Source of the DNA: CBFIHN01 sp965662575
Lineage (GTDB): Bacteria > Pseudomonadota > Gammaproteobacteria > Francisellales > CACEW01
DNA: 64,000 nucleotides
NCBI GenBank assembly: GCA_965662575.1
Contig: CBFIHN010000002.1
Coordinates: forward strand, 9,020 to 73,019
Reading direction: 5' to 3'
A program made the translations under genes and the position numbers. Of this stretch, positions 18,377-28,253 are shown in pieces; the first letter of the stretch is position 1, and each line of letters opens with the position of its first letter. Below the pieces are notes generated by a model. That model made no database searches. It was not told the origin of the DNA and worked only from the letters and a program-made list of their open reading frames with translations.

Positions 18377-18699
18377 GCGTCAGGAAGAAATCGCTTTTTA
18401 TTTGGTTTGCCTTTCCATTGTGCTGCATCAATGGGCGGATCGCATTTTTCGGTGATATTTGGCCAAATTTGAGAAAATTTCGTATTGATTTCTAAGAAAT
18501 CTTCTTCTTGTTCCGTGAGATCATCTTCGGATTTAATCGCTTCAATTGGGCACTCAGGTTCACATAGTGCGCAATCAATACATTCGTCCGGGTTGATAAC
18601 CAACATGTTGTCGCCTTCGTAAAAACAATCGACAGGGCAGACTTCAACGCAGTCGCCATACTTGCACTTAATACAGTTCTCGGTTACAACAAAGGTCAT
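18373..18699 (-). CDS. fdxA: Seven-iron/2x[4Fe-4S]-type ferredoxin FdxA
   Basis: A 108-residue ferredoxin. The first cluster motif is [25 protein letters not shown] at residues 9-28 (with the extra cysteine expected for a 3Fe-4S or modified cluster), and the second is [12 protein letters not shown] at about 40-51. The long C-terminal tail matches FdxA of proteobacteria. I start at the ATG (18699), giving MTFVVTENC; a TTG six codons upstream is possible. No strong Shine-Dalgarno is visible before either. It is a low-potential electron carrier with an unspecified partner. Confidence 0.9.
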   Translation of the reverse strand: MTFVVTENCIKCKYGDCVEVCPVDCFYEGDNMLVINPDECIDCALCEPECPIEAIKSEDDLTEQEEDFLEINTKFSQIWPNITEKCDPPIDAAQWKGKPNKKRFLPDA

Positions 18700-18809
18700 G
18701 GAAATATCAGGAGTCAAAATAAATATTGGTCCATATTTTGGCTGAGATATCGATTATTGTCTACCGTTTTAGCTATCTCTATCTTTAAATAATTGGTTTG
18801 GTCCTTCAT

Positions 18810-18837
18810 TTGAGAATTCACAACAGATCGTTATACA
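18810..18837 (+). promoter_or_regulatory. Candidate sigma-70 promoter of dut
   Basis: TTGAGA (18810-18815) and TATACA (18832-18837) are separated by 16 bases and lie about 35 bases before the dut ATG. This is the only good -35/-10 pair I see in the fdxA-dut divergent gap. Confidence 0.45.
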
Positions 18838-18872
18838 CTAGCTAAACTGACTATTCATGGTGAGTATGACTT

Positions 18873-19331
18873 ATGCAAAAAACATTACAAGTTAAAATTC
18901 TGAATCCTAAGATTGGCCGTGAAATCCCCTTGCCACATTATGCCACCACAGGTTCAGCTGGTATGGATCTTCGGGTTTGTATTGATCATTCATTTTCCAT
19001 TAACCCAGGTGAAAGCACTTTGCTGCCTACAGGCTTGGCGATTTATATTGCGGATCCCAAGTTGGCAGCAATGATCTTACCACGCTCTGGCCTGGGTCAT
19101 CGGCATGGTATTATTTTAGGCAATTCTGTGGGTTTAATTGACTCTGATTATCAAGGAGAGTTAAAAATTTCCTGTTGGAATCGTAGTCAAGAATCTTTTA
19201 TCATTGAGCCAGGTATGCGGGTTGCACAATTGGTTTTAGTCCCTATTGTGCAAGCAGGGATGGAGGTGGTTGATACCTTCGATGCAAGTGTTCGTGGTGA
19301 GGGTGGTTTTGGTCATAGCGGTATCCAATGA
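18873..19331 (+). CDS. dut: dUTP diphosphatase (dUTPase)
   Basis: A 152-residue trimeric dUTPase, which hydrolyses dUTP to dUMP and pyrophosphate. All five conserved motifs are present: GSAGMDLR (1), [10 protein letters not shown] (2), [11 protein letters not shown] (3), RVAQLVLVP (4) and [10 protein letters not shown] (5). It normally sits beside dfp/coaBC. Here it is coupled through an ATGA overlap (19328-19331) to an M20 hydrolase, so transcription probably continues into the AST genes. Ung, another uracil-in-DNA guard, is encoded at 40146-40859. Confidence 0.96.
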   Translation: MQKTLQVKILNPKIGREIPLPHYATTGSAGMDLRVCIDHSFSINPGESTLLPTGLAIYIADPKLAAMILPRSGLGHRHGIILGNSVGLIDSDYQGELKISCWNRSQESFIIEPGMRVAQLVLVPIVQAGMEVVDTFDASVRGEGGFGHSGIQ

Positions 19332-20560
19332 TCCAGAGCTTTAAACCATCTTTAGCGTGGATTGAGGCGCAGCAGCAAGCGATGCTTGACAGATTATTAC
19401 AATGGTCAGCAGTTAACTCAGGAAGTTTTCATCTAGCAGGTTTACAGCGCATGGCTCACCTGGCTGAACAGGCATTTGCAATATTAGAGCCGGATAGCAT
19501 ACAGCGGCTGAAAACCAAACCAATGTTGCAAGTCAATGCACATGGCGAGGAAGTTAGCCAATCATTAGGTGATGTGCTTGAATTCAAAAAACGTCCTAAT
19601 GCACCGTTGCAAGTTTTACTCTGTGGCCATTTAGATACCGTTTTTGCTAAAGATCATCATTTTCAAAACACAACTTTTTGCGACAGGAACACCTTGAATG
19701 GGCCAGGTGTTGCTGATATGAAAGGCGGTATATTGGTGATGCTCACAGCCTTGCAAGCCCTCGAGCGTTGCACAATGAAATCATCTATTGGCTGGACTGT
19801 GTTATTAAATTCTGATGAAGAAATTGGCTCATATGGCTCGCGTCCGTTGCTAGAGAATGCAGCCAAACAACATCACCTGGGTTTAGTCTACGAACCGTCA
19901 GCAACGCCACAGGGTATCTTGGCAGGAGAGCGCAAAGGCAGTGGTAATTTTTCTATTATTGTCCGTGGGCAGTCGGCACATGCTGGGCGGGCATTTGATC
20001 AAGGGCACAATGCAGTTTGTGCTGCGGCTGAAGTCATCACCCAGCTCGATGCATTAAATGGTCAGCGTGATCAGGTGACTATTAATGTTGCTAAATTAGA
20101 CGGTGGTTCAGCATTAAACATTGTACCTGATAACGCGGTGATTCGTTTTAATGTACGTACCAAACAAGCAGGAGACCAACATTGGTTAGTGAGACAAATG
20201 AATCAGATGATTCAATCGCTCAATCAGAAATCAGGTGTTCACGCAAAACTCTATGGTGATTTCACTCGGCCACCGAGACCGCTGGCTGGTCAAACCAAGC
20301 GCTTATTTGAGTTCGTCGCCGAAACAGGTGATTTACTGAACTTACCAGTGAGTTGGCAAGCAACCGGCGGTGTTTGTGATGGCAACAATCTCTGTGCAAG
20401 TGGTTTGCCCACTGTCGATACGCTGGGTGTTCGAGGGGGCCTAATCCATAGTGAGCAAGAATATGTTTTAATCGATAGTCTAACTGAACGTGCTAAGCTG
20501 TCAGCATTATTACTGTTTCGCTTGGCTAGTGGGGAATATGATGGCATGTTTACAACCTAA
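19328..20560 (+). CDS. M20-family metallohydrolase (ArgE/carboxypeptidase G2-like)
   Basis: A 410-residue zinc hydrolase of peptidase family M20. Metal and catalytic residues are visible in CGHLDTVF (His, Asp), [10 protein letters not shown] (bridging Asp), DEEIGS (Glu pair) and YEPS (Glu). The dimerisation domain contains [15 protein letters not shown]. It overlaps dut (ATGA) and overlaps the 5' end of astA by 20 bases, so it belongs to the AST transcription unit. It may deacylate N-acyl amino acids or act on succinylglutamate, but AstE is a different (M14-like) family, so this is only context. Confidence 0.8.
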   Translation: MIQSFKPSLAWIEAQQQAMLDRLLQWSAVNSGSFHLAGLQRMAHLAEQAFAILEPDSIQRLKTKPMLQVNAHGEEVSQSLGDVLEFKKRPNAPLQVLLCGHLDTVFAKDHHFQNTTFCDRNTLNGPGVADMKGGILVMLTALQALERCTMKSSIGWTVLLNSDEEIGSYGSRPLLENAAKQHHLGLVYEPSATPQGILAGERKGSGNFSIIVRGQSAHAGRAFDQGHNAVCAAAEVITQLDALNGQRDQVTINVAKLDGGSALNIVPDNAVIRFNVRTKQAGDQHWLVRQMNQMIQSLNQKSGVHAKLYGDFTRPPRPLAGQTKRLFEFVAETGDLLNLPVSWQATGGVCDGNNLCASGLPTVDTLGVRGGLIHSEQEYVLIDSLTERAKLSALLLFRLASGEYDGMFTT

Positions 20561-21578
20561 TTTGATTATTCGCCCAGTTGATATTAACGATCTTGCTGCT
20601 CTGTATGATTTGGCTGTTGCTGCAGGGGTTGGCTTTACTAGTTTGCCTGCCAATAAGGCCGTGTTGCGCAAAAAAGTGCAATTATCCGAGGATAGTTTCA
20701 CTCGAGAGCTAGCCAGTTTGACTAGTGAATATTATTTGATGGTTGCAGAAGATAGCGCAACGGGTCGAGTGGTTGGTTGCTCGGCCATTGCCGCCAATGT
20801 TGGGCATGATGAGGTTTTTTATACCTATAAAGTGGGGCGGTTGACCAAGGCCTGTCAAAATTTAGACATTCGTATTGAGCATCAGACCTTGACATTGACG
20901 ACGGATTATCAAGGTTCAACCGAATTATGTACACTATTCTTAATGCCAGCATGTCGACAGCATTTTGGGGGCCAGTTATTGTCGCGTTGTCGCTTTTTAT
21001 TTCTTGCGGAATTTAAACAACGCTTTAATCAGTATGTTATCGCTGAGATGCGTGGTGTCTCTGATGAGTCTGGTGTGTCACCCTTTTGGGAGGCTATTGG
21101 TCAACACTTTTTTGGTGGCGTCAAATATCCGCAAGCAGATTACTTAACAGGCTTGGGCGAAAAACAGTTTATTGCCGATTTGATGCCTGAGTTTTGCTTG
21201 TATACCTGTATGCTGCCACAAGCGGCGCAGGATGTCATTGGTCAAGTTCATGATGATACCAAGTCTGCATTGGCCATGCTGAAAAAAGAGGGCTTTAACT
21301 ATCGTCACTATGTTGATTTGTTTGATGGCGGACCAACGGTTGAAGCGCGTTTAGAACGCATTCAGTCCGTTAAGCACAATCAACGTGCAACCATTAGTTC
21401 AATCGATGAGACAACCGATGGTAAAGCCTATGTAATCAGCAATACACGTTTAAATTTTCGTGCCTGTATCGGCACGCTTCAGCCGCTAGAAAATGGTTTG
21501 GTTATGTTGCCAAAGACTGTCGCTGATGCACTGCAAGTTACATCAGCAGATTCAATTCGATATATGGAGGTTAATTAA
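20541..21578 (+). CDS. astA: Arginine N-succinyltransferase AstA
   Basis: A 345-residue acyltransferase that transfers succinyl from succinyl-CoA to arginine, the first step of the AST pathway. Family hallmarks are IIRPVDINDLAALYDLA near the N-terminus, GVGFTSLPAN, and the central RGVSDESGVSPFWEAIG with GGVKYPQADYLTG. I start at the second of two adjacent ATGs (20541), with GGGGA just upstream at 20531-20535. A longer frame from 20490 runs inside the M20 gene and is unlikely. It is followed after two bases by astD. Confidence 0.95.
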   Translation: MACLQPNLIIRPVDINDLAALYDLAVAAGVGFTSLPANKAVLRKKVQLSEDSFTRELASLTSEYYLMVAEDSATGRVVGCSAIAANVGHDEVFYTYKVGRLTKACQNLDIRIEHQTLTLTTDYQGSTELCTLFLMPACRQHFGGQLLSRCRFLFLAEFKQRFNQYVIAEMRGVSDESGVSPFWEAIGQHFFGGVKYPQADYLTGLGEKQFIADLMPEFCLYTCMLPQAAQDVIGQVHDDTKSALAMLKKEGFNYRHYVDLFDGGPTVEARLERIQSVKHNQRATISSIDETTDGKAYVISNTRLNFRACIGTLQPLENGLVMLPKTVADALQVTSADSIRYMEVN

Positions 21579-21580
21579 CG

Positions 21581-23059
21581 ATGGCACACTTTATTCATGG
21601 TCAGTGGCTAAAAGGTGACAGCAAAATTGACATTCACTCAACCGACCCGATTTACAACACGTTACTATGGCAAGGTTTGGCAGCTAGCGACAAGCAAGTT
21701 GATATGGCGGTTAAATCAGCACGGAAAGCCTTTGATCATTGGTCATGTAAAGACTTCTCAAAACGCTTAACGATGATGGAAAAATTTCGTGATCTACTGA
21801 CGGCAAACCAAGAGCATTTAACCCAATCATTGGCTGAAGAAACGGGGAAGCCACTGTGGGAATCAAAAATTGAAATTACTGGCATGATTAGTAAGCTAGC
21901 TAGTTCACTGACAGCTTATGAAGAGCGGACGGGTCAGAAAACAATTGATATGGGCAGTGCACAGGCAATGCTGCGCCATCGGCCACACGGAGTGATCGTT
22001 GTTTTTGGTCCATTCAATTTCCCGGGGCATTTACCCAATGGGCACATCATACCCGCACTATTGGCAGGCAATACCATTGTCTTTAAACCCAGTGAGTACA
22101 CACCGCGCTTCGCTGAGGAAACAATAAAACTTTGGCAGCAAGCCGGATTGCCCGATGGGGTGCTCAATTTGGTGCAAGGGAAGCAAGATACGGGTAAAGC
22201 ATTGGCCTCTCACCCTGATATTAATGGTTTATTCTTTACTGGTAGTTCACGTGTTGGTCGATTGATTCATCAACAGTTTGGTGGGCAACCTGAGAAAATT
22301 CTGGCATTAGAAATGGGCGGGAATAATCCACTCATTGTGTTTGAAGCACAAGACTTAAATGCAGTTGCTTATCACACAATTCAATCTGCTTTTCTAACAG
22401 CGGGGCAGCGCTGTGTTTGTGCGCGTCGTTTGATTATCCCTGATGGTGCGGTTGGCGATGACATTATCCACCATTTGCTTGGAATGACAGAAAAGATGGT
22501 CGTCGCTGCCTATGATGCAGAGCCACAACCTTTTATGGGATCGTTGATTTCAGCCGTCGCAGGGCAAGGTATTTTAAAAGTACAAGATGATTTAATGACC
22601 CAAGGTGCTGAACCTTTGCTCAAAGCTTGTGCCTTAAATGATAGTGGTAGCCTATTGTCACCTGCTATTATCGATAGCACAGCCATTAGGCGGTCTGACC
22701 AAGAATATTTTGGTCCATTACTGCAGGTGATTCGGGTTCCAAGTTTTGCTGCAGCAATCATTGAAGCAAATAATACGCAGTATGGTTTATCTGCCGGTAT
22801 TTTGACAGATAACCCCGAATACTATGCGCACTATTTAGCCTGCTCACGTGCGGGTATCGTCAACTGGAACCGTCAAACAACCGGTGCTAGTGGTGATTTG
22901 CCTTTTGGAGGGGTTGGTTGTAGCGGTAATCATCGGCCCAGTGCCTATTATGCGGCAGATTATTGTGCTTACCCTGTGGCAAGTGTCGAAGATCATCGTT
23001 TGACAGTGCCAGATGCACTAACGCCGGGGTTTAATCAGGGTTTGTGCATGGTGTCATAG
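21581..23059 (+). CDS. astD: N-succinylglutamate 5-semialdehyde dehydrogenase AstD
   Basis: A 492-residue NAD-dependent aldehyde dehydrogenase, the fourth step of the AST pathway. It has the FGPFNFPGHLPNGHI nucleotide-binding region, TGSSRVGR, the general-base Glu in LALEMGGNNP and the catalytic Cys in AGQRCVCARR (about residue 290). Length and the ending match AstD. astB and astE are not in this window, so the full route must rely on genes elsewhere or end early. Confidence 0.94.
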   Translation: MAHFIHGQWLKGDSKIDIHSTDPIYNTLLWQGLAASDKQVDMAVKSARKAFDHWSCKDFSKRLTMMEKFRDLLTANQEHLTQSLAEETGKPLWESKIEITGMISKLASSLTAYEERTGQKTIDMGSAQAMLRHRPHGVIVVFGPFNFPGHLPNGHIIPALLAGNTIVFKPSEYTPRFAEETIKLWQQAGLPDGVLNLVQGKQDTGKALASHPDINGLFFTGSSRVGRLIHQQFGGQPEKILALEMGGNNPLIVFEAQDLNAVAYHTIQSAFLTAGQRCVCARRLIIPDGAVGDDIIHHLLGMTEKMVVAAYDAEPQPFMGSLISAVAGQGILKVQDDLMTQGAEPLLKACALNDSGSLLSPAIIDSTAIRRSDQEYFGPLLQVIRVPSFAAAIIEANNTQYGLSAGILTDNPEYYAHYLACSRAGIVNWNRQTTGASGDLPFGGVGCSGNHRPSAYYAADYCAYPVASVEDHRLTVPDALTPGFNQGLCMVS

Positions 23060-23074
23060 ATTCGCTCGTCTTTG

Positions 23075-23140
23075 GCGATTTAACACCTGGAGGCACCGAG
23101 GTCAGGGCGGTCATGCGTTGCTATTGCGTAATAAGCAGAG
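23075..23140 (-). repeat. Possible diverged copy of an interspersed intergenic repeat
   Basis: Read on the minus strand, this segment contains CAGGTGTTAAA next to AGCAACGCA-like sequence, as in the repeat copy at 54488-54553. Similarity is limited to the core, so membership is tentative. Confidence 0.3.
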
Positions 23141-23227
23141 TAACATAAACATAGTGACTATCTGTCTGCCATGATGAGCAGAATTGTCGCGAAGATGACA
23201 GTCCTGACCATAACTGAAAGCGAACCC

Positions 23228-24463
23228 ATGCATTACTATACGTTAATCAGCAGCATTTTACTGTTTGCTGTGATCATCCATTATATTAATCAGCGTTTTT
23301 TTGCAGTCCAAACAACTATTGCCATCACAATCGGTGCACTGCTAGCGGCACTCGTATTTTTTATGCTGCAATATTTGGATATTTTTCAAAGTACACAATG
23401 GGCGCAATCGGTGATTGGCGATATTGATTTTAAACAGATGTTGCTCAATGGCATGTTGGGTTTTCTATTGTTTGCTGGGTCACTGACCGTCGATGTCAGC
23501 CGGCTTAAAAAATATGCCTGGGAAATCGGCACACTGTCGCTATTGGGGACAGTAGTTTCTGCCATATTAGTCAGTTTGTTCATCAAGGGTATGTTGTCAT
23601 TAATCGGCTTAGATCTGCCTTATGTCCTTTGCTTACTATTTGGGGCATTGATTTCTCCAACTGATCCGATTGCGGTGCTGGCGACATTAAAAGAAGTCAA
23701 AGCGCCTAAAGACCTGGAGGTTAAAATTGCGGGGGAATCGTTGTTTAACGATGGTATTGGTTTGGTTTTGTTTGTTACTTTTTATCACTTGGCCTTTTCT
23801 GATCATGCCGTTACAGCACTCGGCACCTTATGGATTTTTATTCGTGAAGCCCTAGGGGGGCTAGTTTATGGTGCCATCTTGGGTTGTGCTGCCTATTGGC
23901 TCATTAAGCCGCTAAAGGATGCCAAACTTGAGATCTTAATTACCGTTTGTATTGCGTCGGTAGGTTATGTTTTTGCGCAGCATATGGCCATTTCTGGACC
24001 ATTAGCGATGGTTGTTGCCGGTTTAATTACGGGCAGTGTTATCCGAGAAAAAGGGCTCACAGAGCATGGTCGTTTAAGCCTGGATGTCTTTTGGGAGTTA
24101 ATTGAAGAGGTCTTAAACGCGGCATTATTCTTGTTGATTGGTTTAGAACTCATCAGCATGCACTTTGCACCAACTGATTTTTTGGCCGGTGTATTGGCAA
24201 TTGGTTTGGTTTTAATGGCGCGATTCTTGAGTGTTTTAGGCCCGGTGCATTATTTCAAACGTCATTATGCGCAATTGCCATTTACCGTATCAATTTTAAC
24301 GTGGGGTGGATTGCGAGGTGGTTTAGCACTAGCAATGGCGTTGTCTTTGCCTAATATCCCTGCGCGTGATTTAATTTTGGTTTTGACCTACAGTGTAGTT
24401 GTTTTTTCCATTGTCGTTCAGGGATTGACTGCCAAGCCTTTGGTCAAGTTGAGTCGTAGCTAA
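23228..24463 (+). CDS. Na+(K+)/H+ antiporter, CPA1/NhaP type
   Basis: A 411-residue protein with about 11-12 membrane spans. The central FGALISPTDPIAVLATLKE and the following KIAGESLFNDGIGLVLF (with the acidic ND pair) are the ion-transport signature of CPA1 antiporters. WGGLRGGLALAMALSLP is conserved near the C-terminus. It exchanges cytosolic Na+ or K+ for protons. I start at the ATG at 23228 (MHYYTLIS); an in-frame ATG at 23171 adds a non-conserved leader. The gap from astD carries a repeat-like segment. Confidence 0.88.
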   Translation: MHYYTLISSILLFAVIIHYINQRFFAVQTTIAITIGALLAALVFFMLQYLDIFQSTQWAQSVIGDIDFKQMLLNGMLGFLLFAGSLTVDVSRLKKYAWEIGTLSLLGTVVSAILVSLFIKGMLSLIGLDLPYVLCLLFGALISPTDPIAVLATLKEVKAPKDLEVKIAGESLFNDGIGLVLFVTFYHLAFSDHAVTALGTLWIFIREALGGLVYGAILGCAAYWLIKPLKDAKLEILITVCIASVGYVFAQHMAISGPLAMVVAGLITGSVIREKGLTEHGRLSLDVFWELIEEVLNAALFLLIGLELISMHFAPTDFLAGVLAIGLVLMARFLSVLGPVHYFKRHYAQLPFTVSILTWGGLRGGLALAMALSLPNIPARDLILVLTYSVVVFSIVVQGLTAKPLVKLSRS

Positions 24464-24505
24464 AAGCAGTATAAGCTTGGCAAAATTTTTTAATTCACTC
24501 GTGTA

Positions 24506-27500
24506 ATGAAACTGTCTGAAATTTGTATCGAACGTCCGGTATTTGCGACGGTCTTAAGCCTATTGCTGATTATCTTCGGTTGGATTGGCTATAGCCACTT
24601 GGAAACACGATATTTTCCCAAAGTCAAAGAGCCTTATGCGCAGGTTTCTGTGAGTTATCAAGGGGCTAGCCCAAGCCTAATGAATAATGAAGTCACCAAG
24701 CAGCTCGAAAATGCGCTGATTAATATTTCAGGTTTAACCAGTATTCATTCTCGTAGTTCCTATGGGTCAACTCATATTGACTTGACCTTTGAAGATGGTG
24801 CCAACATGACGGAGAAAATGGGTGAAATCCGTGATGAAGTGTCATCAATACGAGATAAATTGCCTGCAGATATTGATCCCCCTTCCATCAGCTCAGGAGG
24901 TGTGCTGCGGCCTGTCTTAAATATTGGGTTTATGGATCCGCAGATGACCCAGGCACAAATCCGTGATTATATCAGTCAAGAGATTACCCCCATTTTATAC
25001 AATCTACCAGGAATGGGTGCAGTATGGGCCTATGGCGCCAGTACCTATGCCTTGCGAATTTGGTTGAACCCACAAAAAATGGCGGCATTGAATGTTACAG
25101 TCACTGATGTCCAGACAGCGCTGACTAATAATAATATCGATTTCTCAGGGGGGTCGATTCGTGGTGCTGATCGTAATTATTCCATTGTTTCAAACACACG
25201 ATTAAGTTCGGTGAAGCAGTTTGCCAATATGATTGTCAAACAAGAAGGCAGTCAGTTTATTCGTTTAAAGGATATTGCCAAGGTTGAGCTCGGTAGCAGT
25301 AGCTTGCAAGATTCCCCCATGCGAATTAATAGCCAACCAGGCATTGATCTAGAAATTCGCCCACTGGATACGGCCAATCCAATTACAGTCGCGCAAGAAA
25401 CCAAGGACGCCTTGGCTAAGCTGAAGACAAAGCTGCCCAAAAGTATGACAATGTTAGTGACCTATGATCAATCTGAATACCTCAAAGGGGCAATTCATGA
25501 AAGTTTTATGACACTGGTCGAAGCCATTATTTTGGTCATGCTCGTGGTGTTCTTGTTTTTAGGGTCGATCCGTGCGGCATTGGTGCCGATTGTCACGATT
25601 CCCGTTTGCGTGATTGCTGTTTTTGGTGCGATGTTATTAGCGGGTTTTTCAATTAATGTCGTGACCCTGCTGGCCGTGATTCTCGCCATTGGCTTGGTGG
25701 TGGATGATGCTATTGTCGTTCTAGAAAATGTTCATCGTCATATTGAAACTGGTTTGGCGCCCTACAAAGCAGCATTGAAAGGGAGTAAAGAAATTGGTTT
25801 TGCTATTATTGCGATGACCATCACCCTAGCTGCTGTCTATGCGCCAGTTGGTTTCACCAGTGGTTTTAGTGCAACGGTATTCCGTGAATTTGCCTTTACA
25901 CTAGCTGGTGCGGTCTTGATTTCAGGCTTTGTTGCCTTAACCCTATCGCCGATGATGTGTGCACGCACGTTACCGCCGCATGAAAATGAAACCCGCTTTG
26001 AACTGTGGTTGGTTAAGGCTTTTGATTTGCTCAATGCCAAATATCGTCGTTTACTGGCCGTGCTATTGCAACGTCGTTGGTGGGTTGTAGTTGGTTTGTT
26101 TGTTATTGGTGGATTAGGCTATTTCGTTTATCTCTCGATGCCACAAACATTTATCCCCAAGGAAGATATTGGTTATTTTACTGTGAGTGTTGATTCTCCG
26201 CCAGGATCAACGGTTAAATACACCAATAGTTATATGCAGCGATTAGATAAAATTTATGCCAAAGCGCCGGATGTATTAAGTTATGCATCGTTTATTTTTT
26301 CAGGTAATGCAACCAATTTTGTCACCATGAAGCCTTGGAATCAGCGTGAGCAAAGCACACAGCATTTCTTAAAAACTTTGATGCCAAAACTCGATAATAT
26401 TCCTGGTATTACCGTCAGCTCAGATATTCCTGATCCAGTCAGTTATGGTAGTGGAAGTGATGGTGCCGCGGTGACTGTGCATATTATGAGTTTAAAGGGC
26501 TATGCTGCATTGCAAAAAACAATTGATCGACTCAAAGCAACATTCAATCAATATCCGGGAATGACCAATGTTAAAACCAACTTAAAATTTGATAACCGTG
26601 TATTTGAAGTGCAATTCAAGCGCAATCAGGCGGCAACCTTGGGTGTGTCACCACAAGATATTGCCGATACCATGAGCATCTTAATGAGTGGTAAACATAT
26701 TGGCGATATTCAACGGGGAAACGACAGTTATGATGTTCTGGTGCAAATGCAGATGAAAGACCTGAGAAGCTTTTCAGGGCTGAATAATATTTATGTTCGT
26801 GGTCGCAGCAGTGATGGTGCAAGTGATAGTGCAGTCAGTGCAACCATGGTGCCACTGAGTAACCTGGTGACACTCAGTTCAAAAGTCCGTCAGAATAATT
26901 TGTACCGCTATGGTCAGTCGCCCTCGGCAGACATCACGGCTGATTTGGCTCCGGGCTATGACTTGGGGACGGTGGTTAATTATATCAATCAAGTCATGGC
27001 AACAGATTTGCATGCCGATGAGCAATATGCCTATAGTGGACGCATACAAGCATTTCTAAAGTCCAGTGGGACAATGTTGGGTTTGTTTGCGTTATCAATT
27101 TTATTTATTTATCTAGTCCTAGCGGCACAATTTGAAAGTTTTATTGACCCATTTATTATTTTATTAACGGTTCCCTTGTGTATTGTTGCAGCGATTGCAA
27201 CACTGAAAGTCTCTGGTGGCTCACTCAACCTTTACACCAATATTGGGCTGATTACTTTAGTGGGTTTGATTACCAAGCATGGGATCTTAATTACACAATT
27301 TGCCAATACAAAACTCAACGAGGGTGCTTCCCTGATTGAATCAGTGATTGACGCTGCTGTTGTGCGTTTACGACCCATTTTGATGACAACATCGGCGATG
27401 GTCTTAGGTTCGATTCCTTTAGCCCTAGCAACTGGACCGGGTTCTAACAGTCATCAACAAATTGGTTGGGTAATTGTCGGTGGTTTATTATTTGGCACAG

Positions 27501-27589
27501 TATTTTCATTACTGGTGGTGCCGGTGGCTTATTACTTGCTGTCACCAATCGATCATCGCAAAAAGAAACGACTCGCGCAGAAGCAGTAA
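24506..27589 (+). CDS. RND multidrug efflux permease (HAE1 type) without adjacent adaptor
   Basis: A 1027-residue inner-membrane proton-driven pump subunit of the AcrB/MdtB superfamily. It has an N-terminal span (about 13-30), two large periplasmic loops and 12 spans. The proton-relay segment reads GLVVDDAIVVLEN at about residue 400. The C-terminal half repeats the fold with GLITKHGILITQFAN. It normally works with a membrane-fusion adaptor and TolC, but neither is adjacent; the paralogue at 58780 has an adaptor. A palindrome (27593-27609) follows the stop. Confidence 0.92.
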   Translation: MKLSEICIERPVFATVLSLLLIIFGWIGYSHLETRYFPKVKEPYAQVSVSYQGASPSLMNNEVTKQLENALINISGLTSIHSRSSYGSTHIDLTFEDGANMTEKMGEIRDEVSSIRDKLPADIDPPSISSGGVLRPVLNIGFMDPQMTQAQIRDYISQEITPILYNLPGMGAVWAYGASTYALRIWLNPQKMAALNVTVTDVQTALTNNNIDFSGGSIRGADRNYSIVSNTRLSSVKQFANMIVKQEGSQFIRLKDIAKVELGSSSLQDSPMRINSQPGIDLEIRPLDTANPITVAQETKDALAKLKTKLPKSMTMLVTYDQSEYLKGAIHESFMTLVEAIILVMLVVFLFLGSIRAALVPIVTIPVCVIAVFGAMLLAGFSINVVTLLAVILAIGLVVDDAIVVLENVHRHIETGLAPYKAALKGSKEIGFAIIAMTITLAAVYAPVGFTSGFSATVFREFAFTLAGAVLISGFVALTLSPMMCARTLPPHENETRFELWLVKAFDLLNAKYRRLLAVLLQRRWWVVVGLFVIGGLGYFVYLSMPQTFIPKEDIGYFTVSVDSPPGSTVKYTNSYMQRLDKIYAKAPDVLSYASFIFSGNATNFVTMKPWNQREQSTQHFLKTLMPKLDNIPGITVSSDIPDPVSYGSGSDGAAVTVHIMSLKGYAALQKTIDRLKATFNQYPGMTNVKTNLKFDNRVFEVQFKRNQAATLGVSPQDIADTMSILMSGKHIGDIQRGNDSYDVLVQMQMKDLRSFSGLNNIYVRGRSSDGASDSAVSATMVPLSNLVTLSSKVRQNNLYRYGQSPSADITADLAPGYDLGTVVNYINQVMATDLHADEQYAYSGRIQAFLKSSGTMLGLFALSILFIYLVLAAQFESFIDPFIILLTVPLCIVAAIATLKVSGGSLNLYTNIGLITLVGLITKHGILITQFANTKLNEGASLIESVIDAAVVRLRPILMTTSAMVLGSIPLALATGPGSNSHQQIGWVIVGGLLFGTVFSLLVVPVAYYLLSPIDHRKKKRLAQKQ

Positions 27590-27592
27590 TTA

Positions 27593-27609
27593 GTCATGCC
27601 AGGCATGAC
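27593..27609. promoter_or_regulatory. Perfect palindrome between RND pump and rubredoxin genes
   Basis: GTCATGCC A GGCATGAC is a 17-base perfect inverted repeat four bases after the pump stop codon. The one-base spacer makes it more like a protein-binding site than a terminator, and no T-run follows. Confidence 0.35.
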
Positions 27610-27692
27610 GCATATGCTGTGCTTAATTTGCCTGTCACGCTATTGTGCCCTAAAATGCGGCGATTATCAGCAAAACAATCTTGAGCTTTTTT

Positions 27693-27866
27693 ATGCAAGA
27701 CTATAAGCAGTATATGTGCGTTATTTGTGGTTTGATCTACAACGAAGAAGACGGTTGGCCAGATGACGGTATTGCTCCGGGTACTCGCTGGGAAGATGTT
27801 CCATTGACTTGGATTTGCCCAGATTGCGGTGCGACCAAAGATGATTTTGAAATGATTGAGCTTTGA
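27693..27866 (+). CDS. rubA: Rubredoxin
   Basis: A 57-residue rubredoxin, a one-iron electron carrier. The iron ligands are in [20 protein letters not shown] (CxxC) and [14 protein letters not shown] (CPxC), separated by [12 protein letters not shown], exactly the family spacing. I use the ATG at 27693; an in-frame TTG four codons upstream is less likely. It may serve alkane hydroxylase, nitric oxide/oxygen reductases or another partner; none is adjacent. Confidence 0.95.
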   Translation: MQDYKQYMCVICGLIYNEEDGWPDDGIAPGTRWEDVPLTWICPDCGATKDDFEMIEL

Positions 27867-28253
27867 TCGTTACTGCCCTGCCCTGAATCAATTCAAATTT
27901 TTAATCCCTTCGTGATATATCCCCTGGCGCTTGCGGCGTTAAAGCCATAGTTGCTAACACCATTCAGAAAACCCTGCTGGGCTTGCAAAGTCGAGCGGAG
28001 TGCGTGCCCCGGAGTTATTCATTCCCGCCTACGTGGTTAACAACAGGCACTCAATTCCTTAGTTATTTAATCAGCTGATATCTAATAAATAAAAATTTAT
28101 TCACCTGATATCAGTCGGTCATGACCTAAGTGTTATTTTTAAGACATTTTTGCAGATTTATTGGTTAGAATGAGATATCGCTAGTATCTTTTAGTTCTCA
28201 GTTAGTGGGCAAAAAGTTCTGGGCAAAAGGAATCCAAGCCAAGGAGGTGGTAG
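27867..28253. other. 387-base intergenic region with dyad and strong RBS
   Basis: No gene is visible. It holds a degenerate CCCGCC-type repeat around 28022-28045, the nested dyad at 28075-28114, and a strong AAGGAGGTGG Shine-Dalgarno at 28241-28250 for the giant gene that starts with GTG at 28254. Confidence 0.6.
28075..28114. promoter_or_regulatory. Nested dyad symmetry upstream of the giant gene
   Basis: CTGATATC (28075-28082) pairs with GATATCAG (28107-28114), and inside it AATAAAT (28084-28090) pairs with ATTTATT (28095-28101). The right arm CTGATATCAG (28105-28114) is itself a perfect palindrome. It could be an operator or the terminator of an upstream transcript; there is no G/C-rich stem, so an operator is more likely. 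Confidence 0.4.
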
